NCBI RefSeq assembly: GCF_003050835.1
Contig: NZ_QAOJ01000007.1
Coordinates: forward strand, 186,001 to 250,000
Source of the DNA: Pseudomonas sp. GV071
GTDB lineage: Bacteria; Pseudomonadota; Gammaproteobacteria; Pseudomonadales; Pseudomonadaceae
Direction: 5' to 3'
DNA: 64,000 nucleotides
The translations under genes were made by a program, and so were the position numbers. Positions 1-10,411 of this stretch are shown here, one piece after another. The notes under the pieces were generated by a model that had not been told where the DNA came from, did not search any database, and worked only from the letters and a program-made list of their open reading frames with translations. The stretch's first letter is position 1, and every line of letters starts with the position of its first letter.

Positions 1-127
1 GCAGATCACGGCAAGCAAAGGTCAGGTGCGCGCCCTGCTCCTGCAACTGCCGGGCAAGGGTCAGGCAGCGCATCAGATGGCCGCTGCCGACCACCAGGGA
101 GGCGTCTACCCGGAACAGGACGCGCAC
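1..127 (-). CDS. pseG: UDP-2,4-diacetamido-2,4,6-trideoxy-beta-L-altropyranose hydrolase, N-terminal part
   Basis: Only the first 42 or so codons are present; the gene runs off the left edge. The visible start reads MRVLFRVDAS followed by a GSGHLMRCLTLA segment, the glycosyltransferase-B-like nucleotide-sugar binding start of PseG. PseG removes UDP from the sugar nucleotide in the pseudaminic acid pathway. I chose the GTG at 127 because GGGGA lies 9 bases upstream and the product then starts as the family usually does. An ATG at 142 would add five residues and overlap pseF by 14 bases. The gene directly follows pseF, so the two are almost certainly translationally coupled. It is the last gene seen of the pse operon. 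Confidence 0.85.
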   Translation of the reverse strand, partial: MRVLFRVDASLVVGSGHLMRCLTLARQLQEQGAHLTFACRDL

Positions 128-128
128 G

Positions 129-833
129 TCAGATATCCCCATGCTGCTGCAAGCTCGCGTACATCAGCTCGGCGCGGTGCCAGTCTTCCGGGGTGTCGAT
201 GTCCTGCACCAGGTACCGGGGCAACAGCACCGGCAATGAGTGCGGCGCAAACAAGGCCTCACCGCGCGCCCAGGCGGCGCTGCGGCCCCAATAGAACTGG
301 CCGGCATCGTGGTAGACCGGCTCCAGATCCTGCGAGCGGGTTTCGTAATACTCAGGGTACAGCGACTCGATGCACTGCTGCGGATTCAGGCGAATGGCGC
401 GCTGCACCGGAAAACCGTAGCTGGTGATGCTGAAGGCAAACTCCTTGTCCGGCCGCGCCTGCAGAATCGCCAGGCCCTCGCGCAAGCTGGCCGGCTGCAC
501 AAAGGGCGCGGTGGCATACAGGCAGCAGGCGTAGTCGGGCTGGTAGCCGAGCTGCGCCAGCTCGGCCAGGGCATGCTGGATCACCTCGACGGTGCCGGCA
601 TGGTCATCGGCCAACGCTGGCGGGCGCACAAACGGCACCTCGGCGCCAAGGCTGCAGGCCACTTCGGCGATTTCCGGGTCATCGGTGCTGACCACAACGC
701 GGTCGAACACCCCGGCCGCCAGGGCGGCACGGATGGAATAGGCGATCATCGGCTGGCCATGGAACAGCTTGATGTTCTTGCGCGGAATGCGTTTGCTGCC
801 GCCGCGGGCCGGGATGATCACCACCTTGCTCAT
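129..833 (-). CDS. pseF: pseudaminic acid cytidylyltransferase
   Basis: The 234-residue protein activates pseudaminic acid with CTP to give CMP-pseudaminic acid, the donor used by flagellin glycosyltransferases. It begins MSKVVIIPARGGSKRIPRKN, the CMP-sugar synthetase nucleotide-binding signature (ARGGSKRIPRKN), and has the later SFSITSYGFPVQRAI-type region typical of PseF rather than NeuA. Length is normal for the family. It overlaps the preceding methyltransferase gene by four bases and is followed immediately by pseG. A close alternative would be a CMP-legionaminic or CMP-sialic acid synthetase, but the pseB/pseC/pseG neighbours favour PseF. Confidence 0.93.
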   Translation of the reverse strand: MSKVVIIPARGGSKRIPRKNIKLFHGQPMIAYSIRAALAAGVFDRVVVSTDDPEIAEVACSLGAEVPFVRPPALADDHAGTVEVIQHALAELAQLGYQPDYACCLYATAPFVQPASLREGLAILQARPDKEFAFSITSYGFPVQRAIRLNPQQCIESLYPEYYETRSQDLEPVYHDAGQFYWGRSAAWARGEALFAPHSLPVLLPRYLVQDIDTPEDWHRAELMYASLQQHGDI

Positions 834-1450
834 GGGCGTTTTTCCAGCAGAAACCAGTTGAGGTCATCGGCCGGGAAATTGCTGTCGCGGCGATACACGA
901 AGCCGTAATCCACCAGGCGCAGATCGGCATACAGATCAAGCATCTCGCCGGCAAAATCACGCTTGAACAGCTTGCCGGTATGGCCGCGATAACTGACCTC
1001 GACCGGCGCCGGGCTGTAGTACTCGGCAATCAGCACATACCGTTGGCTGGCGTCATAGAGCTTGGCGTAAGCCTGGGGCAACAACTCCGGCGGCAGGTGG
1101 ATCAGCACGCCTTTGGTAAAGCTCAGGTCAACGGTCTGGCTCAGCGGGTAATCGAACAACGAGCCCTGCCACACCGTCGCCACGTTAAGGCTGTTGGCGA
1201 TCTCGCAGGCCTTGGCGTTCAGCTCCACCCCGTGCAACTGGGTGCGCGGAAACAGGCGCGCCAATGCCTGCAAGTTGAGGCCGCGGTTGGTGCCCAGCTC
1301 CAGCACGCTCTCCAGGCGCCCGGCGTTACGCAGGGCCTGGGCAAAGAATGCCGTGGCCCAGGCCACGGGCAGCTCGCCATCGTTGCGGTCGACGTACTGA
1401 TCGCCAAACTCGCCTTGCCAGAAACGCTCTTGTTCAGTCAGCTCACGCAT
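830..1450 (-). CDS. pseudaminic acid biosynthesis-associated SAM methyltransferase
   Basis: This 206-residue protein has a class I SAM-methyltransferase fold: motif I is LELGTNRGLNLQAL (about residues 50-63), followed by an acidic GVELNAKAC strand end. The N-terminal TEQERFWQGEFGDQY(V/I)DRN segment is characteristic of the small methylases found inside pse loci. The exact methyl acceptor is not known from sequence; a modification of the pseudaminic acid or of a related flagellar sugar is inferred from position only. It sits between pseC and pseF with a 19-base gap and a four-base overlap respectively, so it belongs to the same transcript. Confidence 0.8.
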   Translation of the reverse strand: MRELTEQERFWQGEFGDQYVDRNDGELPVAWATAFFAQALRNAGRLESVLELGTNRGLNLQALARLFPRTQLHGVELNAKACEIANSLNVATVWQGSLFDYPLSQTVDLSFTKGVLIHLPPELLPQAYAKLYDASQRYVLIAEYYSPAPVEVSYRGHTGKLFKRDFAGEMLDLYADLRLVDYGFVYRRDSNFPADDLNWFLLEKRP

Positions 1451-1469
1451 GGGCGCGCTCTCCGCTCGG

Positions 1470-2627
1470 TCAATGCAAGACGCTGATCAGCGCCTGCACC
1501 ACCTGCTCTTGTTGTTCGTCGGTCATATCCGGGTAAAGCGGCAAGCTCATGGCCTGGCGGTAATAACGCTCGGCCTCGGGGAAGTCACCGTCAGCGAAAC
1601 CCAGCTGGCGGTAGAACGGCTGCAGATGCACCGGAATGTAATGGAGGTTCACGCCAATTCCGGCCGCGCGCAGGGCGCTGAAGATCTGCGCCTGATCGCT
1701 GTGCAGCGCATCCAGTTGCACACGCACCGGGTAGAGGTGCCAGGCCGACTCCGCGTCCTGTTGCGCACTCGGCAAGGTCAACGGCAAGTCCGCCAGCAGC
1801 TCGGCATAACGCGCCGCGAGTGCCCGGCGGCGCGTGACAAAGGCATGCAAACGAGTGAGCTGGGACAGCCCCAACGCCGCCTGGATATCGGTGATCCGGT
1901 AGTTGTAGCCAAGCTCGAGCTGCTGGTAGTACCAGGGGCCGTCACTGGCCTGGGTCATCAAGGCCGGGTCACGGGTGATGCCGTGGCTGCGCAAGCGGCG
2001 CAGGCGCTCGGCCAATTGATCATCCTGGGTAGTGAGCAAGCCGCCCTCGCCAGTGGTGATGATCTTCACCGGGTGGAAGCTGAACACCGTGATATCGGCA
2101 AAATCGCCGCAGCCAACCGGCCGGCCACGGTAGCTGGCGCCGACCGCGTGGGAGGCGTCTTCGATGATCCTGAAGCCGTACTGCTCGGCCAGCGCGCGAA
2201 TGCCGGCCATATCGCAGCTCTGCCCGGCGAAAGCCACCGGCACTACAATTTTCGGCAAACGCCCACGGCTTTGCGCTTGCGCCAGCTTGGCGGCCAGGGC
2301 GGGCACACTGAGGTTAAGGGTCAGCGGATCGATATCGACAAAGTCCACCTGCGCGCCGCAATACAAACCACAGTTGGCACTGGCGACGAAGGTGTTGGGG
2401 CTGGTCCATAGCCAATCGCCGGGGCCCAGGTCCAGGGCCAGACAGGCAATATGCAGCGCCGCGGTGGCATTGCTGACCGCAACCGCGTGACGGGCCTGAC
2501 AGGTGGCGGCCATCGCCTGTTCGAAGCGTTCAATGGTCGGCCCCTGGGTCAACCAGTCGGAACGCAGGACCTCGACCACCGCGTCGATATCCTGCGCGGA
2601 TATGCTTTGCCGGCCGTAAGGGATCAT
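1470..2627 (-). CDS. pseC: UDP-4-amino-4,6-dideoxy-N-acetyl-beta-L-altrosamine transaminase
   Basis: The 385-residue product is a PLP-dependent DegT/DnrJ/EryC1/StrS aminotransferase acting on the 4-keto sugar made by PseB. It starts MIPYGRQSISAQDIDAV and contains the family landmarks GLYCGAQVDFVDID, EDASHAVGASY and the PLP-lysine region FSFHPVKIITTGEGG. I trimmed an in-frame upstream extension of 14 codons, because MIPYG is the usual PseC start and this leaves only four bases after the pseB stop. It is the second gene of the pse operon. Confidence 0.94.
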   Translation of the reverse strand: MIPYGRQSISAQDIDAVVEVLRSDWLTQGPTIERFEQAMAATCQARHAVAVSNATAALHIACLALDLGPGDWLWTSPNTFVASANCGLYCGAQVDFVDIDPLTLNLSVPALAAKLAQAQSRGRLPKIVVPVAFAGQSCDMAGIRALAEQYGFRIIEDASHAVGASYRGRPVGCGDFADITVFSFHPVKIITTGEGGLLTTQDDQLAERLRRLRSHGITRDPALMTQASDGPWYYQQLELGYNYRITDIQAALGLSQLTRLHAFVTRRRALAARYAELLADLPLTLPSAQQDAESAWHLYPVRVQLDALHSDQAQIFSALRAAGIGVNLHYIPVHLQPFYRQLGFADGDFPEAERYYRQAMSLPLYPDMTDEQQEQVVQALISVLH

Positions 2628-2631
2628 CGAA

Positions 2632-3663
<1,032 letters not shown>

Positions 3664-3664
3664 C

Positions 3665-3693
3665 TATAGCACGGCCTCTGGCTCCATTGACAA
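3665..3693 (-). promoter_or_regulatory. putative sigma-70-type promoter of the pse operon
   Basis: On the minus strand a TTGTCA (-35, at 3693-3688) is separated by 17 bases from GCTATA (-10, at 3670-3665). The expected start lies about 30 bases before the pseB ATG. Read from consensus only, with no other support. Confidence 0.45.
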
Positions 3694-3776
3694 TTTTATG
3701 GCGCACGTTTCTGTAGTGAGGTCACCATAGCAAGCATGGTGCCAACCCTCGGAAACGCAAGGGAAAGCGCAAATCA

Positions 3777-3801
3777 CCGCCGCGCATTGGCAGCGCGGCG
3801 G
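3777..3801 (-). terminator. hairpin downstream of flgL
   Basis: A perfect nine-base-pair GC-only stem (3777-3785 with 3793-3801) and a seven-base loop lie just past the flgL stop. In the flgL reading direction only a short T-containing stretch follows, so termination may be partial. It probably ends the flgFGHIJKL transcript before the pse operon. Confidence 0.6.
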
Positions 3802-3806
3802 GTCGG

Positions 3807-5126
3807 TCAGGTGATGTAGTTGAACAGGCTGAGATTGGCGATCTTCACGTAGCTCTGCTGCGCCGCGGAAAGAATGGTGCTCTGCAGTGACAGCCGGGAG
3901 ATGGCGTCCGCGTAGTCCAGGTCTTCAAGATCAGATTGAACCGACGTGTTGACCAGGGTGACGTCGGCGATGAAGTCGCCGGTGGAGTCCAGAGTGTTCA
4001 GGCGCGCGCCCACCGAGCCGCGCACGGCGTCCACTTTGCTGTACACCGAGTCGAGGTTGGACAGGGCTACGGCGGCGACGTCACGGATCACGCGGGCATC
4101 TTCAGCGGAGTCACCGGAGCCTTGCAGCGCCTTGCGCAGGTCGGACACGGTGTTGAGCAGGCTGCGCTTTTCTTCGTCCGGTTTGCGGTTGACGGTGAAG
4201 TCATCGCCGTTCTGCGGCACGCCGTCGATTTGCACCTTAACCCCACCGTAATTGATGAAGTCGGAGGTGGCCGAGTTGGTGTCCAGAGCGCCGGTAGCCA
4301 GCTGCCCGGCGGGTGGTGTGGCCGGGTTGTAGGTGGTCCAGTCGTAACCGGCCGGCAAAGTCGCCTGGTCGTAGACCACGTAATCGGTGCTGCTGAGAAA
4401 GTGAATGCCGATGCCATCGGTGGCAACCGGTGGGTTGCTTGAGGGAAAGGTGGTGTCGTAGGCAGTCTTGTCGGTGACCAGGCCCAGGGAAATCCGCCCT
4501 GTGCTCACGGTGCCGTCGACATTCACGCCGACGGTGGGGTGGTTGGTGGTCACTCGGTTGGCGTTAAAGACATTTTCGAACAGGTCCTTGCCGTCGTCGC
4601 CCAGGTTCACGAAGGTGCTACTGGCCACCTGCACCGCACGCTCCGATTCATCCCCTTGGTAGCTGTAGGTGCCGTCAGCGTTACGCACAAAGGGCTGCTG
4701 ACCGGATTGGGAACCGCCAAACAGGTACTGGCCGCTGGCGTCTTTGCTGTTCATCAGGCTGAGCAGTTCATCTTCGCGCTGCTGGATCTCGGTGGCCAGG
4801 GACGAACGGTCGGTGGAGTCCAGCGTGCCGTTGCCGACCTGTACGCCAATTTCGCGGATGCGCTGCAGCACGGTCTCGATGGAGCTGAGAATGGCCTCTT
4901 CGGAATTCAGGCTGTTCTGCGCGGCGGTGTTGTTGGAGGTGTACTGGGCGTTCAGCGCTTGTTCCTGGCTCAGCTGCAGCAGACGCACGGACGCAACCGG
5001 GTCGTCAGCCGGGGTGAGGATGCGTTTGCCGGTACTGATCTGTTCCTGGGTGCGCGAAACGTTGGCGTAGTTCTTCTGCATCCCGCTGACGGAACTGTTA
5101 AAGGCCTGGATAGTGGAAATTCGCAT
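3807..5126 (-). CDS. flgL: flagellar hook-associated protein 3 (hook-filament junction)
   Basis: This 439-residue secreted structural protein joins the hook-cap layer (FlgK) to the filament. The flagellin-like N-terminal coiled-coil domain is clear (MRISTIQAFNSSVSGMQKN, then ISTGKRILTPADDPVAS). The C-terminal helical domain ends with SILSAAQQSYVKIANLSLF-type residues. The middle (about 160-300) is a variable, low-charge, Thr/Asn/Asp-rich region, longer than in enteric FlgL of about 317 residues, as is common in pseudomonads. It is the last gene of flgFGHIJKL, 12 bases after flgK. Export is through the flagellar type III system, so no Sec signal is expected or seen. Confidence 0.95.
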   Translation of the reverse strand: MRISTIQAFNSSVSGMQKNYANVSRTQEQISTGKRILTPADDPVASVRLLQLSQEQALNAQYTSNNTAAQNSLNSEEAILSSIETVLQRIREIGVQVGNGTLDSTDRSSLATEIQQREDELLSLMNSKDASGQYLFGGSQSGQQPFVRNADGTYSYQGDESERAVQVASSTFVNLGDDGKDLFENVFNANRVTTNHPTVGVNVDGTVSTGRISLGLVTDKTAYDTTFPSSNPPVATDGIGIHFLSSTDYVVYDQATLPAGYDWTTYNPATPPAGQLATGALDTNSATSDFINYGGVKVQIDGVPQNGDDFTVNRKPDEEKRSLLNTVSDLRKALQGSGDSAEDARVIRDVAAVALSNLDSVYSKVDAVRGSVGARLNTLDSTGDFIADVTLVNTSVQSDLEDLDYADAISRLSLQSTILSAAQQSYVKIANLSLFNYIT

Positions 5127-5138
5127 AACTAACTAGCC

Positions 5139-7175
5139 TCAGTTGAAGGCGCCTATGAGCGTATCGAACAACGACTGCGCAACTTTAATCACCTGTGCAG
5201 AAGCATTGTAGTACTGCTGGAATTGCACCAGGTTCGCCGCTTCTTCATCCAGGCTGACGCCGGAGAGCGAATCACGGTTGTTTTGCGCCTGGGTCAGGAC
5301 GGTTTCCGCCGCGTCGGCATTCACCCGCACCTGCGCGGTCAGCGAGCCAACTTGCTCCACCAGGCCACTGTAGGCGTTGTTGTAGGTGGCGCCCGTACCG
5401 GCAGCGCCAACACCTACGGTTTTCTGGGTTTGCAGGTCGATCAGTTTCAACGCGTTGCGGTTGTCGGCGGTGCCGGCGGTGTTCTGCCCCAGGGTAAAGG
5501 TATCGCCCGATTGCGGCGTACCTGTAATGGTGAATTCGTAGGAGTACGTGTTGTTGGTCGACGGGTCGGTGTAATCCAGGCGCAGGGTATTGGACTGGCC
5601 GGGGGTCAGCGCGGTGGTCGACGGCGACACGTAGCTCAGGGTCGCACCCGCCGGCAGCGTGCCGGTCAGGGTGTTGGTGGCCGAGTCAAAGGTCAGCGGC
5701 AAGCCGGTGCCGAACAGGTCCTGCAGGTCGGTGACATCGATCGGCGACGGGCCGCTGGTCAGATTCGGCTGACTGATCACGCCAGTGCCGCGATTGTTGG
5801 TGGTGGCCTGGGCGCGCGCAGAGCCGGCGAAGGCCAACTGGTCAGCCGACTGCAGATCGGTGCCGAAGTTGAACGCACCGCGACGGGTCGGTTGCAGGCT
5901 GAAGCGGTCACCGGCATTCGGGGTGCCATTGATGGTGACTTCGAAGCCCTGGTCGGTGGCCGGCGTGGTGCTTGGGTCGGCCAGCGAAATGGTATAGGGC
6001 GGCCCCGCACTGGCGGTGACGTTCATGGTCGCGCCGTCGCTCAGACGGCGGGCGGTGAAGTTGGTGCCGTCGTAATCCAGGCGATAGTCGCTGGTGGTCA
6101 GCGCACTGGAGTTGGTGATGGCCAGCGAACCCGTGGCGCTACCGGTATTGGTCGCTTGCGCCAGCACCCGCAGCGAGGCCGCAGTGGGGTCGTTGATATC
6201 GCTGAACAGCGGGCTACCGGCGCGACCGGCGAGGTCCAGCCCCTGCCCCAGCTGCTTGTTGACGGTATCGGCGAGCACAGTCGCCATCTGCCCGAGGCTG
6301 TTGTAACTCTTGTCCAGGGTGGTGTCGCGATAGGCGATCAGGCCGCCCATTTCGCCACCGCTGATTTGCGAGGTGATGGTCTGCGATACGCCGTTGATGC
6401 TGAGGTCAACCTGGAACCGCGTTGGATCTTCGACACCCGGTTTGGCCGTCAGGGTCGAGGCGGTGTTGCCCACCACCAGCGGCTGGCCGGTACCCACGAA
6501 GAGGCTGACGCTGCCGTCGGTTTGCTCAACGCTCTGCACGCCGATGATCTCGGAAATCTGCCGAATGGTTTCTTCCCGGGCATCAAGCAAGTCATTGGGC
6601 TCGGCGCCGGTACCCCGGGCACGGGCAATGGCGTCGTTATAGCTGGCCACGCTGGCGGCCATCGAGTTCACCTGAGTGGTCAGGGCGCTCATTTGCTGGT
6701 TGATCAGGCTGTTCTGCTTGTCCAGCTGGTCGTACAGGGTATTAAACGAGCTCGACAGGCCGGAGGCCTGCGACAGCAGCGCTTCGCGAGCGGCGGTGGA
6801 GGACGGGTCCTGGGAGGCGGTCTGCAGCGAGGCAAAGAACTTCTGCAGCGCCGGGCTGATGCCGGTGGTGCTGTTGGACAGCAGCGAGTCGAGCTGCTCG
6901 ATCTGGCTCTTGAATGACTGCAGCTCGCTGTTGGAGCTAGTGGCAGTGCGCACCTGATTAGTGAGGAAGTCGCTGGCCAGGCGGCGTACGTCGACCACCT
7001 GGCTACCGGAGCCGATATAACCGGCGCCGGTGAACTGGGCGATGTTGGTCTGCTGCACCGACTCCTGGCGCGAATAGCCCGGCGTGTTGACGTTGGTGAT
7101 GTTATGCCCGGTCACCGTCAAGGCGGTCTGCGCGCTGCGCAGGCCCGACAGCCCTACTGATAACAAGTCAGCCAT
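5139..7175 (-). CDS. flgK: flagellar hook-associated protein 1
   Basis: At 678 residues this is HAP1, the first hook-filament junction layer. The N-terminal signature is the rod/hook motif GLSGLRSAQTALTVTGHNITNVNTPGYSRQ (residues 9-38), and the C-terminal helix has the GVSLDEEAANLVQFQQYYNASAQVIKVAQ segment. The protein is longer than the roughly 550 residues of enteric FlgK. The extra length lies in the central, Thr/Ser/Ala/Gly-rich surface domain (about 330-600), which contains two similar segments ending GTPNAGDRFSL and GTPQSGDTFTL. It is preceded by flgJ with a 35-base gap and followed by flgL. Export is by the flagellar secretion system. Confidence 0.96.
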   Translation of the reverse strand: MADLLSVGLSGLRSAQTALTVTGHNITNVNTPGYSRQESVQQTNIAQFTGAGYIGSGSQVVDVRRLASDFLTNQVRTATSSNSELQSFKSQIEQLDSLLSNSTTGISPALQKFFASLQTASQDPSSTAAREALLSQASGLSSSFNTLYDQLDKQNSLINQQMSALTTQVNSMAASVASYNDAIARARGTGAEPNDLLDAREETIRQISEIIGVQSVEQTDGSVSLFVGTGQPLVVGNTASTLTAKPGVEDPTRFQVDLSINGVSQTITSQISGGEMGGLIAYRDTTLDKSYNSLGQMATVLADTVNKQLGQGLDLAGRAGSPLFSDINDPTAASLRVLAQATNTGSATGSLAITNSSALTTSDYRLDYDGTNFTARRLSDGATMNVTASAGPPYTISLADPSTTPATDQGFEVTINGTPNAGDRFSLQPTRRGAFNFGTDLQSADQLAFAGSARAQATTNNRGTGVISQPNLTSGPSPIDVTDLQDLFGTGLPLTFDSATNTLTGTLPAGATLSYVSPSTTALTPGQSNTLRLDYTDPSTNNTYSYEFTITGTPQSGDTFTLGQNTAGTADNRNALKLIDLQTQKTVGVGAAGTGATYNNAYSGLVEQVGSLTAQVRVNADAAETVLTQAQNNRDSLSGVSLDEEAANLVQFQQYYNASAQVIKVAQSLFDTLIGAFN

Positions 7176-7210
7176 GTCGATTCCTCACTAAAAACATCAT
7201 CACTGCATCC

Positions 7211-8479
7211 TTACAAACGCGTAACGGTGGTTTCGCCCGCGGCGATGGTCTGGTACGTCTGCATCTGTTTGGCGATCTGCGCCACTTTATTGGCGTACTG
7301 CGGATCGGTGGCGTAGCCGGCTTGCTGCAACTCGCGAACGAACTGTTTCGGGTTGGCCGTTTTATCCAGCGCACCGTCGTAACGGTCGTTGTTCTGCAGG
7401 AAGCTTACGTAGTCGTTGAAGCTGTCCTGGAAGCTGTCGTAGGAGCGGAACTTGGCCGCTTCCTTCACCGCCTGGCCGCCTTTGTATTCGGTGGTCAGGG
7501 CGCGTGCCGATTCGCCATTCCAACCGCCGGCGGCCTTGATGCCGAACAGGTTGTGGCTGCTGGAGCCGTCGGAATCACGAATGATCGACTTGCCCCAACC
7601 GGTCTCCAGCGCGGCCTGGGCCACCAGGTAGGCTGGGTCTACGCCAATCTTGGCAGCGGCCTCTTTGGCCATTGGCAACATGGTGGAGATGAATTCATCC
7701 GCTGATTTGAACGCGGCTTTACCCGGTGCCAGCGGCGGTTGCGCCAAGCGGCGGCCGCTGGTGGCGTCGACAGCGGTCAAGTCGGCGTTTTTTCCGCTCG
7801 CGGTCGCGCCAATCGAAGCGCTGTTGCTCGCCGAATTGGCGGCCAACCAATCGTTCTGCGCCAACGGTTTGCCATCGTTACTGGTGGCACTCGTTGTATT
7901 TGGGACAATTCCGGCCAGCAATCGGTCAGTCAAAGTTCCTGGCAGTGACAAGCGGCGCTTATTCAGCAGCTTGCTGTCGTCACGGGCGCTGTCCACGGCC
8001 GGCAACTCCTTGACCGCCTTGCTGGTCAGGGTTTTGTTCGCCGTTTCGCTCGCGGTGGCGGCACTCACACCGATGGTGGCGCTGACGCCAGTGGTGGCCA
8101 GGGCGTCGCCAGCCTGGGCAAAAGGGTTAGCCTTGTGGACGCCCTTCTGCATCTTCGACATCTGACGCGCCAGCACGTCGGCCAGGCCGATACCGCCCTC
8201 TTTGGACATTTTGACCGCCAGCTCCTGGTCATACATTTGCTGGTAGGTCTTGGCCTCGTTGCTGTTCATGAAGTTGCCTTCGGAGAACGCTTCGTTTGCC
8301 GAACGCTGGGCCTTGAGCATCTGGTTGAGGAACAGCGACTCGAACTCCTGCGCCACCTTCTTGATGTTGGCTTCGCTGTCGCGGTCCTTACCCACCTTCA
8401 GATTGGCCAGGCGATTGATGTCGCTGTAGGCGCCGCTGTCGAGTGTGGAGCCAACCCCGGATGTCAATTTCGCGTCCAT
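7211..8479 (-). CDS. flgJ: flagellar rod assembly protein / peptidoglycan hydrolase
   Basis: The 422-residue protein has two domains. The N-terminal rod-binding part (about 30-120; FESLFLNQMLKAQRSANEAF, then TYQQMYDQELAVKMSKEGGIGLADVLARQM) caps the growing rod. The C-terminal part (about 265-415) is a glucosaminidase with the catalytic glutamate in AALETGWGKS and the SHNLFGIKA motif; it opens peptidoglycan for the rod. The two are joined by an unusually long Ala/Ser/Thr-rich linker (about 125-260). It lies between flgI (10-base gap) and flgK in the flgF-L operon. Confidence 0.95.
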   Translation of the reverse strand: MDAKLTSGVGSTLDSGAYSDINRLANLKVGKDRDSEANIKKVAQEFESLFLNQMLKAQRSANEAFSEGNFMNSNEAKTYQQMYDQELAVKMSKEGGIGLADVLARQMSKMQKGVHKANPFAQAGDALATTGVSATIGVSAATASETANKTLTSKAVKELPAVDSARDDSKLLNKRRLSLPGTLTDRLLAGIVPNTTSATSNDGKPLAQNDWLAANSASNSASIGATASGKNADLTAVDATSGRRLAQPPLAPGKAAFKSADEFISTMLPMAKEAAAKIGVDPAYLVAQAALETGWGKSIIRDSDGSSSHNLFGIKAAGGWNGESARALTTEYKGGQAVKEAAKFRSYDSFQDSFNDYVSFLQNNDRYDGALDKTANPKQFVRELQQAGYATDPQYANKVAQIAKQMQTYQTIAAGETTVTRL

Positions 8480-8489
8480 GGCTGCCTCC

Positions 8490-9590
8490 TTAAATCACAA
8501 TCAGATCAGCCTGGAGCGCGCCGGCTTGCTTCAGCGCCTCCAGGATTGCCATCAGGTCGGACGGCGATGCGCCCACCTGGTTAACCGCCCGGACGATTTC
8601 ATCCAGCGTGGTCCCCGGGCCGAACTTGAACATCGGCTTGGTTTCCTGCGAGGCATCCACTTTCGAGCGCGGCACCACAGCGGTCTGGCCGTTTGAGAAA
8701 GCACCCGGCTGACTGACGATCGGGTCTTCGGTGATGCTCACGGTCAGGCTGCCGTGGGTAACGGCGGCCGGCTGTACTTTGACGTTCTGGCCGATGACGA
8801 TGGTGCCGGTACGCGAGTTGATGATGACTTTCGCCACCGCTTGCCCGGCGTCCACTTCGAGGTTTTCCAGGATCGACAGGTAGTCGACGCGCTGGTTGGG
8901 GTCGAGCGGCGCACTGACGCGGATCGAACCGCCGTCGATGGCCTGAGCCACACCGGGGCCGAGCAGTTCGTTGATCTGGTCGACCATGTGCTTGGCCGTG
9001 GTGAAGTCCGGACGGTTGAGGTTGAGGGTCAGGGTGTTGCCCTGATCGAAGCCACTTGGTACCGGCCGCTCAACGGTGGCGCCGCTGGGGATACGGCCAG
9101 CCGAGGGTACGTTGACGGTGATTTTCGAGCCGTCACCACCTTCGGCATCGAAGCCGCCGACCACCAGGTTGCCCTGGGCAATGGCGTAGACGTTGCCGTC
9201 GATACCTTTCAACGGCGTCATCAGCAGGCTACCGCCGCGCAGGCTCTTGGCGTTACCGATCGAGGAGATGGTCACATCAATGGTTTGCCCCGGCTTGGCG
9301 AAGGCCGGCAGGTCGGCATGGATCGACACCGCCGCGACGTTTTTCAGCTGCACGTTGCCGCCGGTAGGCACCTTGATGCCGAACTGCGCCAGCATGTTGT
9401 TGAAGGTCTGCACGGTGAACGGGGTTTGCGTGGTCTGGTCGCCACTGCCATTGAGGCCCACGACCAGGCCGTAGCCAATCAACTGGTTGGCACGCACACC
9501 CTGGATGGTCACCAGGTCTTTGATCCGCTCAGCCTGCACCGCCGAAGCGGCGAGCAGGAGACAGCAGGCGGTAAGCAGTCGTTTGATCAT
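8490..9590 (-). CDS. flgI: flagellar P-ring protein precursor
   Basis: A periplasmic protein that forms the P ring around the rod in the peptidoglycan layer. I use the ATG at 9590, giving 366 residues with a clean Sec signal peptide ([20 protein letters not shown], cleavage before ERIKD). A GTG at 9599 directly abutting the flgH stop would add three residues. Family landmarks are [20 protein letters not shown] and [21 protein letters not shown]. The length is typical. It is translated together with flgH upstream and flgJ downstream. Confidence 0.95.
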   Translation of the reverse strand: MIKRLLTACCLLLAASAVQAERIKDLVTIQGVRANQLIGYGLVVGLNGSGDQTTQTPFTVQTFNNMLAQFGIKVPTGGNVQLKNVAAVSIHADLPAFAKPGQTIDVTISSIGNAKSLRGGSLLMTPLKGIDGNVYAIAQGNLVVGGFDAEGGDGSKITVNVPSAGRIPSGATVERPVPSGFDQGNTLTLNLNRPDFTTAKHMVDQINELLGPGVAQAIDGGSIRVSAPLDPNQRVDYLSILENLEVDAGQAVAKVIINSRTGTIVIGQNVKVQPAAVTHGSLTVSITEDPIVSQPGAFSNGQTAVVPRSKVDASQETKPMFKFGPGTTLDEIVRAVNQVGASPSDLMAILEALKQAGALQADLIVI

Positions 9591-9599
9591 GACCGGCAC

Positions 9600-10310
9600 T
9601 CAGAAAGGGAACAGCGGGCTGATGAAGAAACGATCGAACCAGCCCGGCTGGTTGGCGTCAGCAAATGCGCCAGTGCCCGAGTATGTGATGCGCGCATCGG
9701 CCACACGGGCGGACGACACGGTGTTGTCGGTGGCGATGTCATCGGCGCGGACCAGACCGGCAATGCGCACCAGCTCATCGCCGGTATTAAGGGTCATCCA
9801 CTTCTCGCCACGAACCGCCAGAATGCCGTTGGGCAGCACCTCGGCGATGGTCACAGTGACCGAACCGGTCAGGCTGTTGCTTTGCGCCGCAGTGCTTTTG
9901 CCCGAGGCATCACGCGAACCGCTATAGGCCGCATCCAGGCTCAGCTTGCTGGCGTTGAGCGGGTTGATGCCGACGTCGGGATTGTCCACCGAGACGCTGC
10001 CACCGAACAGCGAGGTCAGGCCCAGCGAGGTCGAGCTGTCTTTGGCGATATCGGAGTTGGCCGCTTTGCTCGCCGAGGTGCGCTCGTTGAGGGTGATGGT
10101 GATGATGTCACCCACGCGGTAGGCCTTGCGGTCGCCATACAGGTTGTTCTCGAAACCGGTCTGGTAGATCGAACCGTTGTTCTGTGCAGCCGGCAGCGGC
10201 GTACGCGGCAACACCGGGGCGTAGTAAGGGTCGTTCGGCTTGGGCGGAGGCGCAACGCAGCCGCTCAGAGCAGCGAGGCCAAGCAGGGGGAGAAGAATCA
10301 GCCGTTTCAT
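9600..10310 (-). CDS. flgH: flagellar L-ring lipoprotein precursor
   Basis: The 236-residue outer-membrane lipoprotein forms the L ring. The signal peptide [18 protein letters not shown] ends in a lipobox L-S-G-C with the lipidated cysteine at residue 18. The conserved core follows ([29 protein letters not shown]). The stop codon directly precedes flgI. There is a gap of about 100 bases to flgG in which I see no clear promoter or strong terminator. Confidence 0.95.
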   Translation of the reverse strand: MKRLILLPLLGLAALSGCVAPPPKPNDPYYAPVLPRTPLPAAQNNGSIYQTGFENNLYGDRKAYRVGDIITITLNERTSASKAANSDIAKDSSTSLGLTSLFGGSVSVDNPDVGINPLNASKLSLDAAYSGSRDASGKSTAAQSNSLTGSVTVTIAEVLPNGILAVRGEKWMTLNTGDELVRIAGLVRADDIATDNTVSSARVADARITYSGTGAFADANQPGWFDRFFISPLFPF

Positions 10311-10411
10311 AACGAGTACCTCACAAACAAAGCAGAAGCGGAGCGAGCCACCGAATGCCTACCAGCTCCTTATGGCGGGCCAAACGGGCTGTGGCTAAAC
10401 CCAGCCAGTAA

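Noticed and set aside
5223..6917. A 564-codon open frame antisense to flgK, and similar long frames antisense to flgI/flgH (8754-10415), flgE (12139-13605) and acs (49800-51737)
   Set aside because: Repetitive Gly/Arg/Val-rich translations without motifs. They are GC-driven shadows of real flagellar and metabolic genes.
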